Notes under the pieces: model-generated
Databases searched by the model: none
Seen by the model: the letters and a program-made list of their open reading frames with translations, nothing else
Told to the model about the DNA's origin: nothing
Shown: positions 1 to 8,492 of the stretch, piece after piece
How positions within the stretch are numbered: position 1 is the first letter of the stretch
How the letters are laid out: each line of letters opens with the position of its first letter
Source: Candidatus Acidiferrum typicum
GTDB lineage: Bacteria > Acidobacteriota > Terriglobia > Acidiferrales > UBA7541
Assembly: GCA_002478115.1 (NCBI GenBank)
Contig: DLMH01000093.1
Location: 368-64,367, forward strand
Direction of reading: 5' to 3'
Length of the DNA stretch: 64,000 nt
Translations under genes and position numbers: made by a program

Positions 1-252
1 GCTTTCCTGGGCATGGTGTCTTCGCCCTCGTTCGTGCGCCAGCCGGAGTGCAACGGCTGCGTTGAACGATTCATTCGCACGCTGAAGGAGCAGTTGCTGT
101 GGGTCAGAGTGTTCCAGAACGTCGAGGAACTGCGCTGCGCGCTGGCGGAATTTCGCGAGCGTTACAACCAGCGCTGGATCGTCCAGCGCCGGGGCTACCT
201 CACGCCCGCCCAGGCTCGCCAGCAACTCCTTGCACTCGGAGCCGCTGCATGA
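1..252 (+). CDS. IS transposase, C-terminal fragment (integrase core)
   Basis: The reading frame is open at the left edge, so only the last 83 codons of a DDE transposase are present. The segment EcNGCVERFIRTLKEQ matches the region around the catalytic glutamate of the rve integrase core in IS3/IS481-type transposases, and GYLTPAQAR is the usual C-terminal ending of these proteins. The stop is the TGA at 250-252. The next 148 bases up to rfbB hold no gene; the right end of the element probably lies there (a short inverted pair CACTGT/ACAGTG flanks an A-rich stretch near 266-296), but I cannot fix the terminal repeat or a target duplication. It sits beside the exopolysaccharide locus and may mark a past rearrangement. 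The family assignment within the DDE group is uncertain. Confidence 0.8.
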   Translation, partial: AFLGMVSSPSFVRQPECNGCVERFIRTLKEQLLWVRVFQNVEELRCALAEFRERYNQRWIVQRRGYLTPAQARQQLLALGAAA

Positions 253-400
253 ATACACTCAATTCACTGTCCAAAAAATCCGGCGCGAAACAGTGCCCGC
301 CTGCGGGGTACGTCCGCGCCAAGCCAAGACTTTGGGTTAATGCCTTGCCGATATAACTGATGGCACTAGTACAATTTAAGTTTGGAGCGGGAGACACGGC

Positions 401-1426
401 GTGAAGATCCTTGTTACAGGCGGTGCAGGTTTTATCGGTTCGAATTTTGTGCGCTATCTCTTGCGCTCCCAAAAGGATGTTGAACTCTTCAACTTCGACA
501 AGCTGACGTACGCAGGGAACCCAGAGAACCTGTCCGATGTTGCGGATGATCCCCGGTATCACTTTGTCCATGGAGACGTTAACGACCGCCGGGCGGTCGA
601 CAGAGTTTTCCGGCATGGGTTCACATCCCTCGTTCATTTTGCCGCCGAAACTCATGTGGATCGCAGTATCGAAGACGCTTCTCCATTTCTGAAAACCAAT
701 GTTCTGGGCACCCACTGCCTTCTCGATGCGGCGCGGCGTTTTCGCCTGTCTCGTTTCATCCACATAAGTACGGACGAGGTTTACGGCAATGCCCCCGCGG
801 GGGTCAGTTTCACCGAAGAGTCTCCGCTAGCTCCCTGCAGCCCTTACGCGGCCAGCAAGGCTTCCGCCGACCACCTCGTGGCCGCCTATGCCAATACCTT
901 CGGCGTCCCAGCGGTGGTCCTTCGCTGCACCAACAATTTCGGCCCTTTTCAATTTCCAGAGAAGCTGATCCCTTTGATTATTACCGACGCCCGGCAAGAT
1001 AAACCCCTGCCCATTTATGGAGATGGCATGCAGGAGCGCGACTGGCTGTTCGTGGAAGACTACTGCCATGCCATCGCTCTGGCGCTGGAAACCGCGGAGC
1101 TCGGCTCCGTTTACAACGTCTCCGCCGGCGCGCCGCAACGCAATCTTAGCGTCGTCCGGACCATCCTCCGCCATCTCGGGAAGCCCGAAGCATTGGTGCA
1201 ATTTGTGGAGGACCGCCCCGGTCACGATCGCCGTTACGCCTTGGACAGTTCAAAAATCCATCGGGAACTTGGCTGGTCACCCAAGGTCGGCTTCGAGGAA
1301 GGCATCCGGCGCACGATCGAGTGGTATCAAGCCAACTCTGCTTGGCTCGACCACGCCCTTTCCGGCGAATATCGCGACTTCTACCATCGACACTATGCCC
1401 GCCGTGCTAAGACCATCCGCACTTAG
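401..1426 (+). CDS. rfbB: dTDP-glucose 4,6-dehydratase
   Basis: This short-chain dehydrogenase/reductase family enzyme converts dTDP-glucose to dTDP-4-keto-6-deoxyglucose, the precursor of rhamnose and other deoxysugars for surface polysaccharides; it acts in the cytoplasm. The 341 residues are a normal length. The NAD-binding glycine motif GGAGFIG is at 7-13, the catalytic TDE at 124-126 and the YxxxK pair at Y149/K153. The start is GTG 401, preceded by a GGAGCGGGAG stretch at 384-393. No rfbA, rfbC or rfbD follows, so the rest of the pathway lies elsewhere. Position next to the exosortase and Wzz genes supports a role in exopolysaccharide supply. Confidence 0.93.
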   Translation: MKILVTGGAGFIGSNFVRYLLRSQKDVELFNFDKLTYAGNPENLSDVADDPRYHFVHGDVNDRRAVDRVFRHGFTSLVHFAAETHVDRSIEDASPFLKTNVLGTHCLLDAARRFRLSRFIHISTDEVYGNAPAGVSFTEESPLAPCSPYAASKASADHLVAAYANTFGVPAVVLRCTNNFGPFQFPEKLIPLIITDARQDKPLPIYGDGMQERDWLFVEDYCHAIALALETAELGSVYNVSAGAPQRNLSVVRTILRHLGKPEALVQFVEDRPGHDRRYALDSSKIHRELGWSPKVGFEEGIRRTIEWYQANSAWLDHALSGEYRDFYHRHYARRAKTIRT

Positions 1427-1658
1427 ATTGGCCCTCCCGCAGTGGAGCGGCTCTGCCTAATTTATGCCAGTGACTTGGCATCCCCGGGCGAGAGTCTCCA
1501 AATCTTTGAGCCTATTTGTGATCTTCTGGGATTCGTATCCCACGCAATGGAAGCGAAACGCGGTTGCGGCAGTTTGTGCGCAGCCTCCAGGTATCGCAAG
1601 TGCCATAGGATTCTGTAGGATGGTCGGTGTGTAACGTTGCCATCAGGAGAGTATCCGA

Positions 1659-2552
1659 TTGAACGCTGAAACTCACTTCGATTGCAGACGCCTCGTATTC
1701 TACGGTTTGTGGCTCGCCCTTTCGCTCGTCTTCTTCTGGAAGCCATGCGTCGCGTTGTTTCGTTTCTCGCTTGCAAATGACAACGCTTCCCATGTCATTC
1801 TCATCCCTTTCATAAGCGCTTGGCTGATTTACATAAAGCAAAACCAGATTTTTCGACGGGTTAATTTTGATTACTCCGTCGCTGCTGCCTTCTTCCCGCT
1901 CTCCGCTGTCGCTTGCGTCTGGACGTGGCGATCCGCCCCTTTCTGGACGCAAGCTGACATACTCGCCGGCTACATGCTCGCCCTGGTGCTTCTATGGCTC
2001 TCAGGTTTTGCTCTTTTTTTTGGGAGAGGAGCGCTTGAGAAGGGACGCTTCCCCTTGCTCTTTCTCTTTCTCACAATCCCGTTTCCGGCCGCGTTGCTGA
2101 ATCCCTTGATCTATATCCTGCAAAAGGGCTCCGCGGATATCGCTGAAATGATTTTTGATCTCGTGGGAGTTCCCGCTTTTCGGGAGGGCTTCGTCTTTCA
2201 TCTCGCGCACTTTAATATTGAAGTCGCGAAAGAATGCAGCGGTATCCGGTCGAGTCTGGCATTGCTCATCCTGGCGCTTGTTGTTGGGCACCTATTCCTT
2301 CGAACCTTGTGGAAACAGGTAGTCTTCGTCATTGCGGGTTTGCTGATTATGGTGGTCAAGAACGGCGTCCGGATCGCCACCTTGACGATCCTCGCAGAGT
2401 ATGTCGACCCAAGCTTCCTTTTCGGCCGGCTGCATCATGAAGGCGGCGTGGTGTTTTTCCTTCTCGGCCTGCTTCTGCTTTTGCCCATTCTCTGGCTCTT
2501 TCAACGCGGCGAAAAACCGGTCGTGTCAAGCGACACCCCTCCCGCGGGCTGA
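1659..2552 (+). CDS. Exosortase family membrane protease/transpeptidase
   Basis: Exosortases are multi-spanning membrane cysteine transpeptidases thought to process PEP-CTERM-tailed proteins during export, usually linked with exopolysaccharide. The 297-residue protein has about eight hydrophobic segments and the conserved residues of the family: C193 in ECSGIRSS, R238 in NGVRIA, and H259/H260 in LHHEGG. The start is TTG 1659, chosen because TCAGGAGAG lies at 1642-1650 and the usual N-terminal hydrophobic segment follows. There is no fused EpsI domain. The neighbours (tyrosine kinase, Wzz, TPR lipoprotein, NtrC-type regulators) are those of exosortase/PEP-CTERM loci in other bacteria. No protein in the window ends in a recognisable PEP-CTERM signal, so its substrates must be encoded elsewhere. 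The subtype (XrtA or another) is not decided. Confidence 0.9.
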   Translation: MNAETHFDCRRLVFYGLWLALSLVFFWKPCVALFRFSLANDNASHVILIPFISAWLIYIKQNQIFRRVNFDYSVAAAFFPLSAVACVWTWRSAPFWTQADILAGYMLALVLLWLSGFALFFGRGALEKGRFPLLFLFLTIPFPAALLNPLIYILQKGSADIAEMIFDLVGVPAFREGFVFHLAHFNIEVAKECSGIRSSLALLILALVVGHLFLRTLWKQVVFVIAGLLIMVVKNGVRIATLTILAEYVDPSFLFGRLHHEGGVVFFLLGLLLLLPILWLFQRGEKPVVSSDTPPAG

Positions 2553-2650
2553 GGTGGATGCAGAAAAGGACTCTTTATGGGGTGCAGCTCTCGACTTAGA
2601 GATCGTCGGAGCAGGAGATACCAGCAACTAAACCCTTAGATTGCGTTAAT

Positions 2651-3568
2651 TTAGGTTTTCTTTTTGTCGGCAGCCGGATAGCCGTAATAATAACCACCGT
2701 AGGATTCGTTCCGCTCGGCGCGATTCAAGATCACACCAAGCAGATTCTTATCCCGAAATTCAGAGGATGCTTTCCCCGCTATTTCAAATTCGGTTGCTCC
2801 TGCTCGTACAACAAACAGAACGCCATCGCAAAGATCGGCGATCAGGCTCGCGTCGTGGACAGGCAGCGCGGGTGGCGAATCCAGAACGATCCAGTCGAAA
2901 ACTGGAGTCACCCGTTCCAGCAGGTGCTTCATGCGTGCGCCCAGCAGAAGTTCACTGGGGTTTGAAACTGGACTGCCACCAGGAATGAAGCACAGATTCC
3001 CTTCGTGGCCCCTCTGGATCACTGAGCATTCATCCGATTGGCCGCGCAAATAGTCTGCTAGACCGGGTGTAGCGGGAGCCCCCAGCACCTGGTGCATACG
3101 GGATACCCGAAGATCTGCATCTATCAAAAGCACGCGGCTGTGGTCTTGCTGCGCAAGGGACTGCGCCAAATTCGCCGCAACAAAAGTCTTCCCTTCTTCT
3201 GGAATGCTGCTTGTCACGAGAACCTTCTTCAACTGCCGAGTTCCCGCAATTTGATAGAGTCGTGAACGCAACGTTCGAAAGCTCTCAGCACCGATCTGAT
3301 CACTGTTCGCACCGTCAAAAACGTTGTTTCTTGAATCAGGCTGCCACTGGGGTCGCGTGCACTTCTTCACCAATTCTTCGAAGCTAAGAAAGGATGAATC
3401 TCGTTTCGGCGGCAAATCGACAAGCAAAGGCGCTGCTCGATCTTCGGCGGGAACCGTTGTCCGACTTACATCGGTCGATACGTCAACGAACTCCGGCGAA
3501 GTCCCGGACGAAAGCCGCGAGGATCGTTCTTGCGCTGCCTTTTTCAATGCTTCGTGGATCCGGCTCAT
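2651..3568 (-). CDS. CpsD/CapB-type tyrosine autokinase (exosortase-associated)
   Basis: Bacterial BY-kinases autophosphorylate on a C-terminal tyrosine cluster and, together with a Wzz-type partner, control polysaccharide polymerisation and export. In this 305-residue cytoplasmic protein the Walker A motif SSIPEEGKT is at about 120-128 (K127), the Walker A' LLIDADLR at 147-154 and the Walker B WIVLDSPP at 226-233. The tyrosine cluster is at the C-terminus (Y290, Y293-295, Y297). The N-terminal MSRIHEALKKA segment is typical of exosortase-linked versions. The start is ATG 3568 with GAGGAG just upstream. The gene lies 23 bp after the Wzz gene on the same strand, so both are probably transcribed from the sigma-54 type promoter at 5196-5211. 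Confidence 0.9.
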   Translation of the reverse strand: MSRIHEALKKAAQERSSRLSSGTSPEFVDVSTDVSRTTVPAEDRAAPLLVDLPPKRDSSFLSFEELVKKCTRPQWQPDSRNNVFDGANSDQIGAESFRTLRSRLYQIAGTRQLKKVLVTSSIPEEGKTFVAANLAQSLAQQDHSRVLLIDADLRVSRMHQVLGAPATPGLADYLRGQSDECSVIQRGHEGNLCFIPGGSPVSNPSELLLGARMKHLLERVTPVFDWIVLDSPPALPVHDASLIADLCDGVLFVVRAGATEFEIAGKASSEFRDKNLLGVILNRAERNESYGGYYYGYPAADKKKT

Positions 3569-3591
3569 CGTCTCCTCATGAAAACAGGCGC

Positions 3592-5109
3592 TCAGGCCTT
3601 TGTCGTGACCGCGTCGTAAGTCTTCTCCGCCCGTCTTGCCGTGTGGATGGCATGGCTCGCGGCCACATCCAACGTCGGGACTGATACCAGCACAGGAAGC
3701 TTTAGGGCAAGCTCAACATCTCGTTCGTTGTGCAGCGATTTGTCGCTGGCTGCGATCAGAAAGAGCATCCCCAGACCAAGAGCAAACCCGCCCCCTAATC
3801 CGCCCCCCACAAAAATGATCTTCTTCGGGAACGACGGTTTGTCAGGAAGACTCGGCGGATCGTATACGCGAAATTGTTCGCTCTGCTGCTGGGTCTCAAG
3901 ATCCCCAGCGACCCCGGCACTTTGCCGCTTCTTCAAGAGGTCATTGTAAAACTCCAGCGCTGTTTGGTAGTTACGAGTTAATTCCTTAAACTGTTGCTCC
4001 ACAACGGGACTCGCCTGCACGCGCCCCTGCAACTGACGAATCTGTTCCTGGATCTGGCTCTGCCGGTGCGTCAAATCATTGATATTTATTTCGTCCTGGC
4101 GCAGCTTCGCGCGGAGCTGCTGAATCTGAGGCGGCTCGCTCACGGATGCCTGCATAGCTCCATTTGCCGGCGTATTGCTCTTTGGCGCTGCTGCCGACTG
4201 CTTTTTTAGCTCCTCAATCTGATTTTTGAGCTTTATGACATCAGGATGCTCAGGAGTGTAGCGCGCCAGCAAATTCGCAAGCTGGTCTTGCAGGAGGCTA
4301 AGCTGCTGCTCGGAAGTCTCCGGATTCTGTCCGGTTTGCGATTTCGCCCAATTCGCTTCCTGTTGGCTCAGGAGTGACTCCGTAAAGGCCTTATCCTGCT
4401 GCGCGCGGCTGAGCGCCTGCGTATTGGCTTCGAGTTGTGTATTCGACCCCATCAGGATGCTGAGGTTGGTTTGCTCTTCCTCTGGCAGCGATCCCAGATA
4501 CTGCCGTTTAAACTGCGCGAGTTTTGCGTCCTGTGCATCCAGGCTCTTTTTTGCCTCTTCCAGTTGCTGGCTAAGAAAATCCGTCGTCACTTTCACCTGG
4601 TTCTGACGGTCCCCGGCGTTCTGCGCCAGGATCATGGACGTGATCTCGGTGCAAATTTGCTGCGCCGTACGGGGGTTGTCATACGTGACGTCTACATAAA
4701 AACCAGGCAATTGGTGGCTCTGCGTCCCTGGCGTTGCCTCCATAGGCTTGATCGTCACGGCCGTCCGTAAACGCTCGATGAGATCATCAATGTGCACGCG
4801 GTCGCGGTCTTTGGGGTAAAGACCGAATTTCTCGATGATCGGTTGCAAGCCGGTTCGGCTGAGGACTTGTTCCTGCATGGACGCGAGGCGATGATTCAGG
4901 TCCTCGGTCACAACCGGTTTCACGTAGTCGGGCCCAACCGTTGGCTGCTCCACGAGCACCATGGTCTGCGACGTGTATTTCTTGGGTAGCACCAGGGCGG
5001 CACCCAAACCAATTGCTCCGAGAAGAATCGTTGTGATCGGCAGGATCCACCAGAACCGCCGCAGTACCCTCTTGGCGTCGGCTAAACCTATCTCGCCATT
5101 TCGAACCAT
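3592..5109 (-). CDS. Wzz/GumC-type polysaccharide chain-length determinant
   Basis: This inner-membrane polysaccharide co-polymerase sets chain length and partners the tyrosine kinase. The 505-residue protein has an N-terminal transmembrane segment (about 19-40), a Wzz domain, a long Q/E/K-rich periplasmic coiled coil (about 180-400, including the GNVR-type region VVEQQFKELTRNYQTA) and a C-terminal transmembrane segment (about 428-452, glycine-rich). There is no fused kinase domain; the kinase is the next gene, as in proteobacterial exosortase systems. The start is ATG 5109. The upstream intergenic region contains a near-consensus sigma-54 promoter on this strand. Confidence 0.88.
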   Translation of the reverse strand: MVRNGEIGLADAKRVLRRFWWILPITTILLGAIGLGAALVLPKKYTSQTMVLVEQPTVGPDYVKPVVTEDLNHRLASMQEQVLSRTGLQPIIEKFGLYPKDRDRVHIDDLIERLRTAVTIKPMEATPGTQSHQLPGFYVDVTYDNPRTAQQICTEITSMILAQNAGDRQNQVKVTTDFLSQQLEEAKKSLDAQDAKLAQFKRQYLGSLPEEEQTNLSILMGSNTQLEANTQALSRAQQDKAFTESLLSQQEANWAKSQTGQNPETSEQQLSLLQDQLANLLARYTPEHPDVIKLKNQIEELKKQSAAAPKSNTPANGAMQASVSEPPQIQQLRAKLRQDEININDLTHRQSQIQEQIRQLQGRVQASPVVEQQFKELTRNYQTALEFYNDLLKKRQSAGVAGDLETQQQSEQFRVYDPPSLPDKPSFPKKIIFVGGGLGGGFALGLGMLFLIAASDKSLHNERDVELALKLPVLVSVPTLDVAASHAIHTARRAEKTYDAVTTKA

Positions 5110-5536
5110 TTAGACCTCAATATCGCTCATTCTACTACTTCGAGAGCTCGCAACGCGCACACAACAATAACTCCGGTATCTCAAGCACGTACCCTTGCAC
5201 GGCGGTTGCCAGTACCTGACGTCCTTAGTTTGGCCTTCAATTCCAAGCTAACCTATTTATTTTGTTGCACATATGCAAATGGCCATAAACGCAAGGAGGC
5301 GCACAACGCACTGAATCCAGGCCGCCGCCAGTGGGAGTGGAATTATCCTATCCACTTTGGCCCTCCAGTTCCCCACGCCCGTCGCCCTCCTCCTCAGAGC
5401 TGCGCCCCACAGGTCTCTCGATAGCCCGACAATCCTCACAAAATTGGCCTAGGTTATTGTTATATGGGGAGTTAACTCTGATGCCGGAACTCCCACTAAA
5501 CCTGTCGGAGAGGGCGTAGAATTGCAATGATCGGGA
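5110..5536. other. Divergent intergenic region between Wzz and TPR genes
   Basis: These 427 bases separate the leftward Wzz/kinase pair from the rightward TPR lipoprotein gene. The left part holds the sigma-54 type promoter at 5196-5211, reading left. I found no equally good sigma-54 or sigma-70 promoter reading right: the best rightward TGG hit, near 5443, has its -12 element displaced by one base. No open frame here looks like a real gene. Confidence 0.6.
5196..5211 (-). promoter_or_regulatory. Candidate sigma-54 promoter of the Wzz/tyrosine-kinase operon
   Basis: Read on the minus strand the site is TGGCAACCGCCGTGCA. It has GG at -24 and GC at -12 with exactly ten bases between, matching TGGCA and TGCA of the sigma-54 consensus TGGCACG-N4-TTGCW. 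A start of transcription near 5185 would give a leader of about 75 nt before the ATG at 5109. NtrC-type activators are encoded about 6-10 kb away. The identification rests on consensus matching by eye. Confidence 0.65.
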
Positions 5537-5563
5537 GTGATCCCCTACTTTCCCCAGGATGAT

Positions 5564-7882
5564 ATGAAAGAGATGCGAAAGATTAAGGCTGGCCCGGCGT
5601 TCAACCTCAACCGAATACTCAGCGCCATAGCTCTCGTTCTTCTTGTGTTGAGTTTCACGGGTTGCTCCACTGACCCGGTCGCAAAAAGGCAGAAATTCAT
5701 TCTGCAAGGCGATCAGGAGTTCGCAAAGGGCAAATACCCGGAAGCGGTGATTTACTACTCGCGCGCGATCCAGATTGACAAGTCCTCCGCGGAAGCTCAC
5801 TTCAAGCTTGCCAAGTGCTTCATCAAAGAAAAGACCTGGGGCAACGCCTACCACGAATTGCTGAGGACGGTCGAACTTCAGCCCGGAAACGAAGAAGCAC
5901 AACTGGAACTTGGCAGGCTTCTGCTGGGGGGCGGAAAAGCAAGGGACGCAAGAGACCGTGCCGTCCAGATGATTACAAGTAATCCGAAGAATGCGGACGC
6001 CCAACTCCTACTGGCGGAGGCTGACGCTTTCCTCGGAAACCTCAAGGACGCCGCAACGGAAGCGAAGGATGCCATTGCGCTGGCCCCAGATCGTCCCTCT
6101 GCGTATATCGGCCTGGCATTGATTCAGGAACGCTTGGTTGAGTTCGACGAAGCAGAGAAGAATCTGAAACGTGCTCTCTCGCTGGATAAGACCACCAGCG
6201 CCCCGCTCATGACCCTCGGTGGCTTCTACGAACGGCAACGACGCTGGCCGGACGCCGAAAAGCAATTTCAATCTGCAATTCAATTGAATCCCAAAGATCC
6301 GCTGCCTCGTGCCGCACTGGCCGGCCTGTACGTGAATCAGGGCCGCGAGGATCTTGCGGAGAAGACTCTCGAGGAGAGCAAGAAGGACCTTGGCGACAAC
6401 CCTGATGCGTATCGCATGCTGGGCGATTTTTATCTCACTCGAGGCGATAGTGCCAAGGCTCTAAATGAGTTCGCGGCCGTCTCGGCTCAACATCCCAACG
6501 ACACACAGCTTGGCAAAACCTATATCCAACTCCTCATCCTAAATGATCGGATCGACGATGCTGCGCAGTTGAACAACGCTATTCTTAAGAAGTCGCCGCT
6601 GGATCCCGCCGCACTGATTCTGCAGGGTCAGATTCTCCTGCGCCAGAAAAAGGTGGACGATGCCCTCACCTCCTTCCAGTTGGGCCTGAAGGGCGCCCCA
6701 GACAATGCTTTCGGTCATTACCAGCTTGGCATTGCTTATCGCGAAAAAGGAAAGTTGGAACAAGCGGAGAGCGAATGGCGGGAGGCCGTCCGCCTCCGCC
6801 CCTCTCTGCCCCAAGCTTGGCGCGCTCTCGCGGATGTAGCCCTGCAACGCCAGGATTGGCGCAACCTGGAGGACATCTCCAACCAGCTGAAGAGATATGC
6901 TCCGCGTTTGCCCGAGAGTTATCTGGAACATGCCACAGCCCGGTTCAATCAGGGCGATACTGCCGGCGCGGAGGCCGATCTCAACACACTCCTCACTCTG
7001 GCGCCGCAGAGTCCTATCGCCTATGTCAAGCTTGGCCAGATGCGCGCGGTTCAGCGCCGCTGGAAAGAGGGCGAAGCCTATTTCCGTCAGGCCCTCGACC
7101 GCGATGCGAACTCCGTCGAGGCCATCTCAGGTCTTGCGGATATTTATTTCAGGCAGAATCGGACCGCGGACGCTCTGAAAGTCGTGCGGGAACAGCTCGA
7201 CCGCGACCCCAACAACGCCGCCCTCTACACCCTACAGGGTCAGAGTTTTCTCAGGGTCAATCAGACTGCGGAAGCGGAAAAGACGCTCCAGCGAGCCGCT
7301 GATCTCGACAAGAAAAACCCGTTAATCCTTGCGCTTCTTGCCCAAGCCCAGGTCAACAACAACGAACTCGATCCAGCGATTGCCTCCTATCGTCGTGCGC
7401 TTGAACTCTCGCCAGACGATCCGCGGCTCTATTTGCTGCTAGGAGCTTTGTATGAGCGGCAGGGAAATTGGCAGGAAGCCCAGGTTGCTTATCAAAAGGT
7501 TCTCTCTCTCAAATTCGACGAACCACATGCTGCAAACAACCTTGCCTACCTCCTCCTTGAACATAGCGGAAGCGTCAACGTGGCTTTGACGCTAGCGCAG
7601 ACCGCGCGGAAAGGTCTGCCAAATCTTCCCAATTCCGCTGACACCCTTGGCTGGGCCTATTACAACAATGGTGCCTTTTCTGTTGCTGCGCCCCTGTTCG
7701 AGGATGCCATCAAGAAGGTACCGAACAATCAGACCTACCGCTATCACCTCGGCTTGACCTACAAGAAGCTCAACGATACTGCTCGGGCAAAAGCGGAATT
7801 CGAGAAGGCTATCAGTCTTGATCCGAACTCGGCAGTGGCGGACAGCGCCCGCCAAGCGCTTAACGAACTAGCGGGAAGTTGA
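5564..7882 (+). CDS. Large TPR-repeat lipoprotein of the exosortase/EPS locus (PrsT-like)
   Basis: This is a predicted outer-membrane or periplasmic lipoprotein made almost entirely of tetratricopeptide repeats; such proteins scaffold polysaccharide export machines. A signal peptide ends in the lipobox LSFTGC (Cys about 34 from the chosen start). About 20 TPR units of about 34 residues follow, with the typical A-x-x-x-L-x-P-x-x-P spacing. I chose ATG 5564 because AGGA lies 5 nt upstream; a GTG at 5537 and an ATG at 5573 are in frame. Length (about 770 residues) and context match the PEP-CTERM-associated TPR lipoprotein PrsT. It is transcribed away from the Wzz operon and overlaps or abuts the following VanZ-like frame. 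Confidence 0.85.
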   Translation: MKEMRKIKAGPAFNLNRILSAIALVLLVLSFTGCSTDPVAKRQKFILQGDQEFAKGKYPEAVIYYSRAIQIDKSSAEAHFKLAKCFIKEKTWGNAYHELLRTVELQPGNEEAQLELGRLLLGGGKARDARDRAVQMITSNPKNADAQLLLAEADAFLGNLKDAATEAKDAIALAPDRPSAYIGLALIQERLVEFDEAEKNLKRALSLDKTTSAPLMTLGGFYERQRRWPDAEKQFQSAIQLNPKDPLPRAALAGLYVNQGREDLAEKTLEESKKDLGDNPDAYRMLGDFYLTRGDSAKALNEFAAVSAQHPNDTQLGKTYIQLLILNDRIDDAAQLNNAILKKSPLDPAALILQGQILLRQKKVDDALTSFQLGLKGAPDNAFGHYQLGIAYREKGKLEQAESEWREAVRLRPSLPQAWRALADVALQRQDWRNLEDISNQLKRYAPRLPESYLEHATARFNQGDTAGAEADLNTLLTLAPQSPIAYVKLGQMRAVQRRWKEGEAYFRQALDRDANSVEAISGLADIYFRQNRTADALKVVREQLDRDPNNAALYTLQGQSFLRVNQTAEAEKTLQRAADLDKKNPLILALLAQAQVNNNELDPAIASYRRALELSPDDPRLYLLLGALYERQGNWQEAQVAYQKVLSLKFDEPHAANNLAYLLLEHSGSVNVALTLAQTARKGLPNLPNSADTLGWAYYNNGAFSVAAPLFEDAIKKVPNNQTYRYHLGLTYKKLNDTARAKAEFEKAISLDPNSAVADSARQALNELAGS

Positions 7883-7995
7883 GGTCCGCTCCAGCTTCTC
7901 AATCGTCGATCTGGCGCGAGTTTCTTGGAAGCCGGAGGAGTCCTGGAGAATCAGGAATCCCACCGGCGCCAGCAAGGAACAATCACGAAAACATC

Positions 7996-8466
7996 ATGCT
8001 ACGCCGCCTGCAGTACTGGTTACCCGCAATTCTTGTTGCTCTCCTGATTTCGCTCTTTTCCACGCATTATTTCAGCGGTGAGGAAACCGCCCGGGTCATC
8101 ATCCCTCTGCTCCATTGGCTTTTTCCTCCAGCAACACCCCGCATGCTACGCCTTATGCATGTGGGGATCCGCAAGCTGGCGCACGTCACTGAATTTGGCT
8201 TATTCAGCATCACCGTCTTCCATGGAATTCGCGGAGGGCGTTCGGGCTGGCGCTTCCGCTGGGCCCTGGCCACTCTGGCGATTGCCGTCACCTACGCTGG
8301 GCTGGATGAGTGGCACCAGTCCTTCGTGCCCCTCCGGGAGGCCCGCGCACGGGACGTGGCGATTGACGCTCTGGGTGCGTTGCTGGCGCAGGTTCTGGTC
8401 TGGGCCTATGCTAATTGGAGGCGCCTTCACCGGGCCGCCATCTCTCTCGGCAAGGACATCCGCTAA
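7996..8466 (+). CDS. VanZ-like family membrane protein
   Basis: This small membrane protein of about 156 residues has four hydrophobic segments and the VanZ signature pattern: KLAHVTEFGLFSI, then LDEWHQSFVPLREARARDVAIDALGALL. VanZ-like proteins are often encoded beside exopolysaccharide genes; their molecular role is not established. I start at ATG 7996 because the hydrophobic N-terminus begins there; the same frame is open from a TTG at 7879 that overlaps the stop of the TPR gene, but those 39 extra residues are polar and unlike the family. An AAGGA sits about 17 nt upstream, rather far. Co-transcription with the TPR gene is likely. Confidence 0.8.
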   Translation: MLRRLQYWLPAILVALLISLFSTHYFSGEETARVIIPLLHWLFPPATPRMLRLMHVGIRKLAHVTEFGLFSITVFHGIRGGRSGWRFRWALATLAIAVTYAGLDEWHQSFVPLREARARDVAIDALGALLAQVLVWAYANWRRLHRAAISLGKDIR

Positions 8467-8492
8467 GCAATGAAGTTGTTCTGCTCTACAAC

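Noticed and set aside
332..349. Sigma-54-like word upstream of rfbB (GG and TTGC with correct spacing).
   Set aside because: The -24 element lacks the CA of TGGCA; too weak to report as a promoter.
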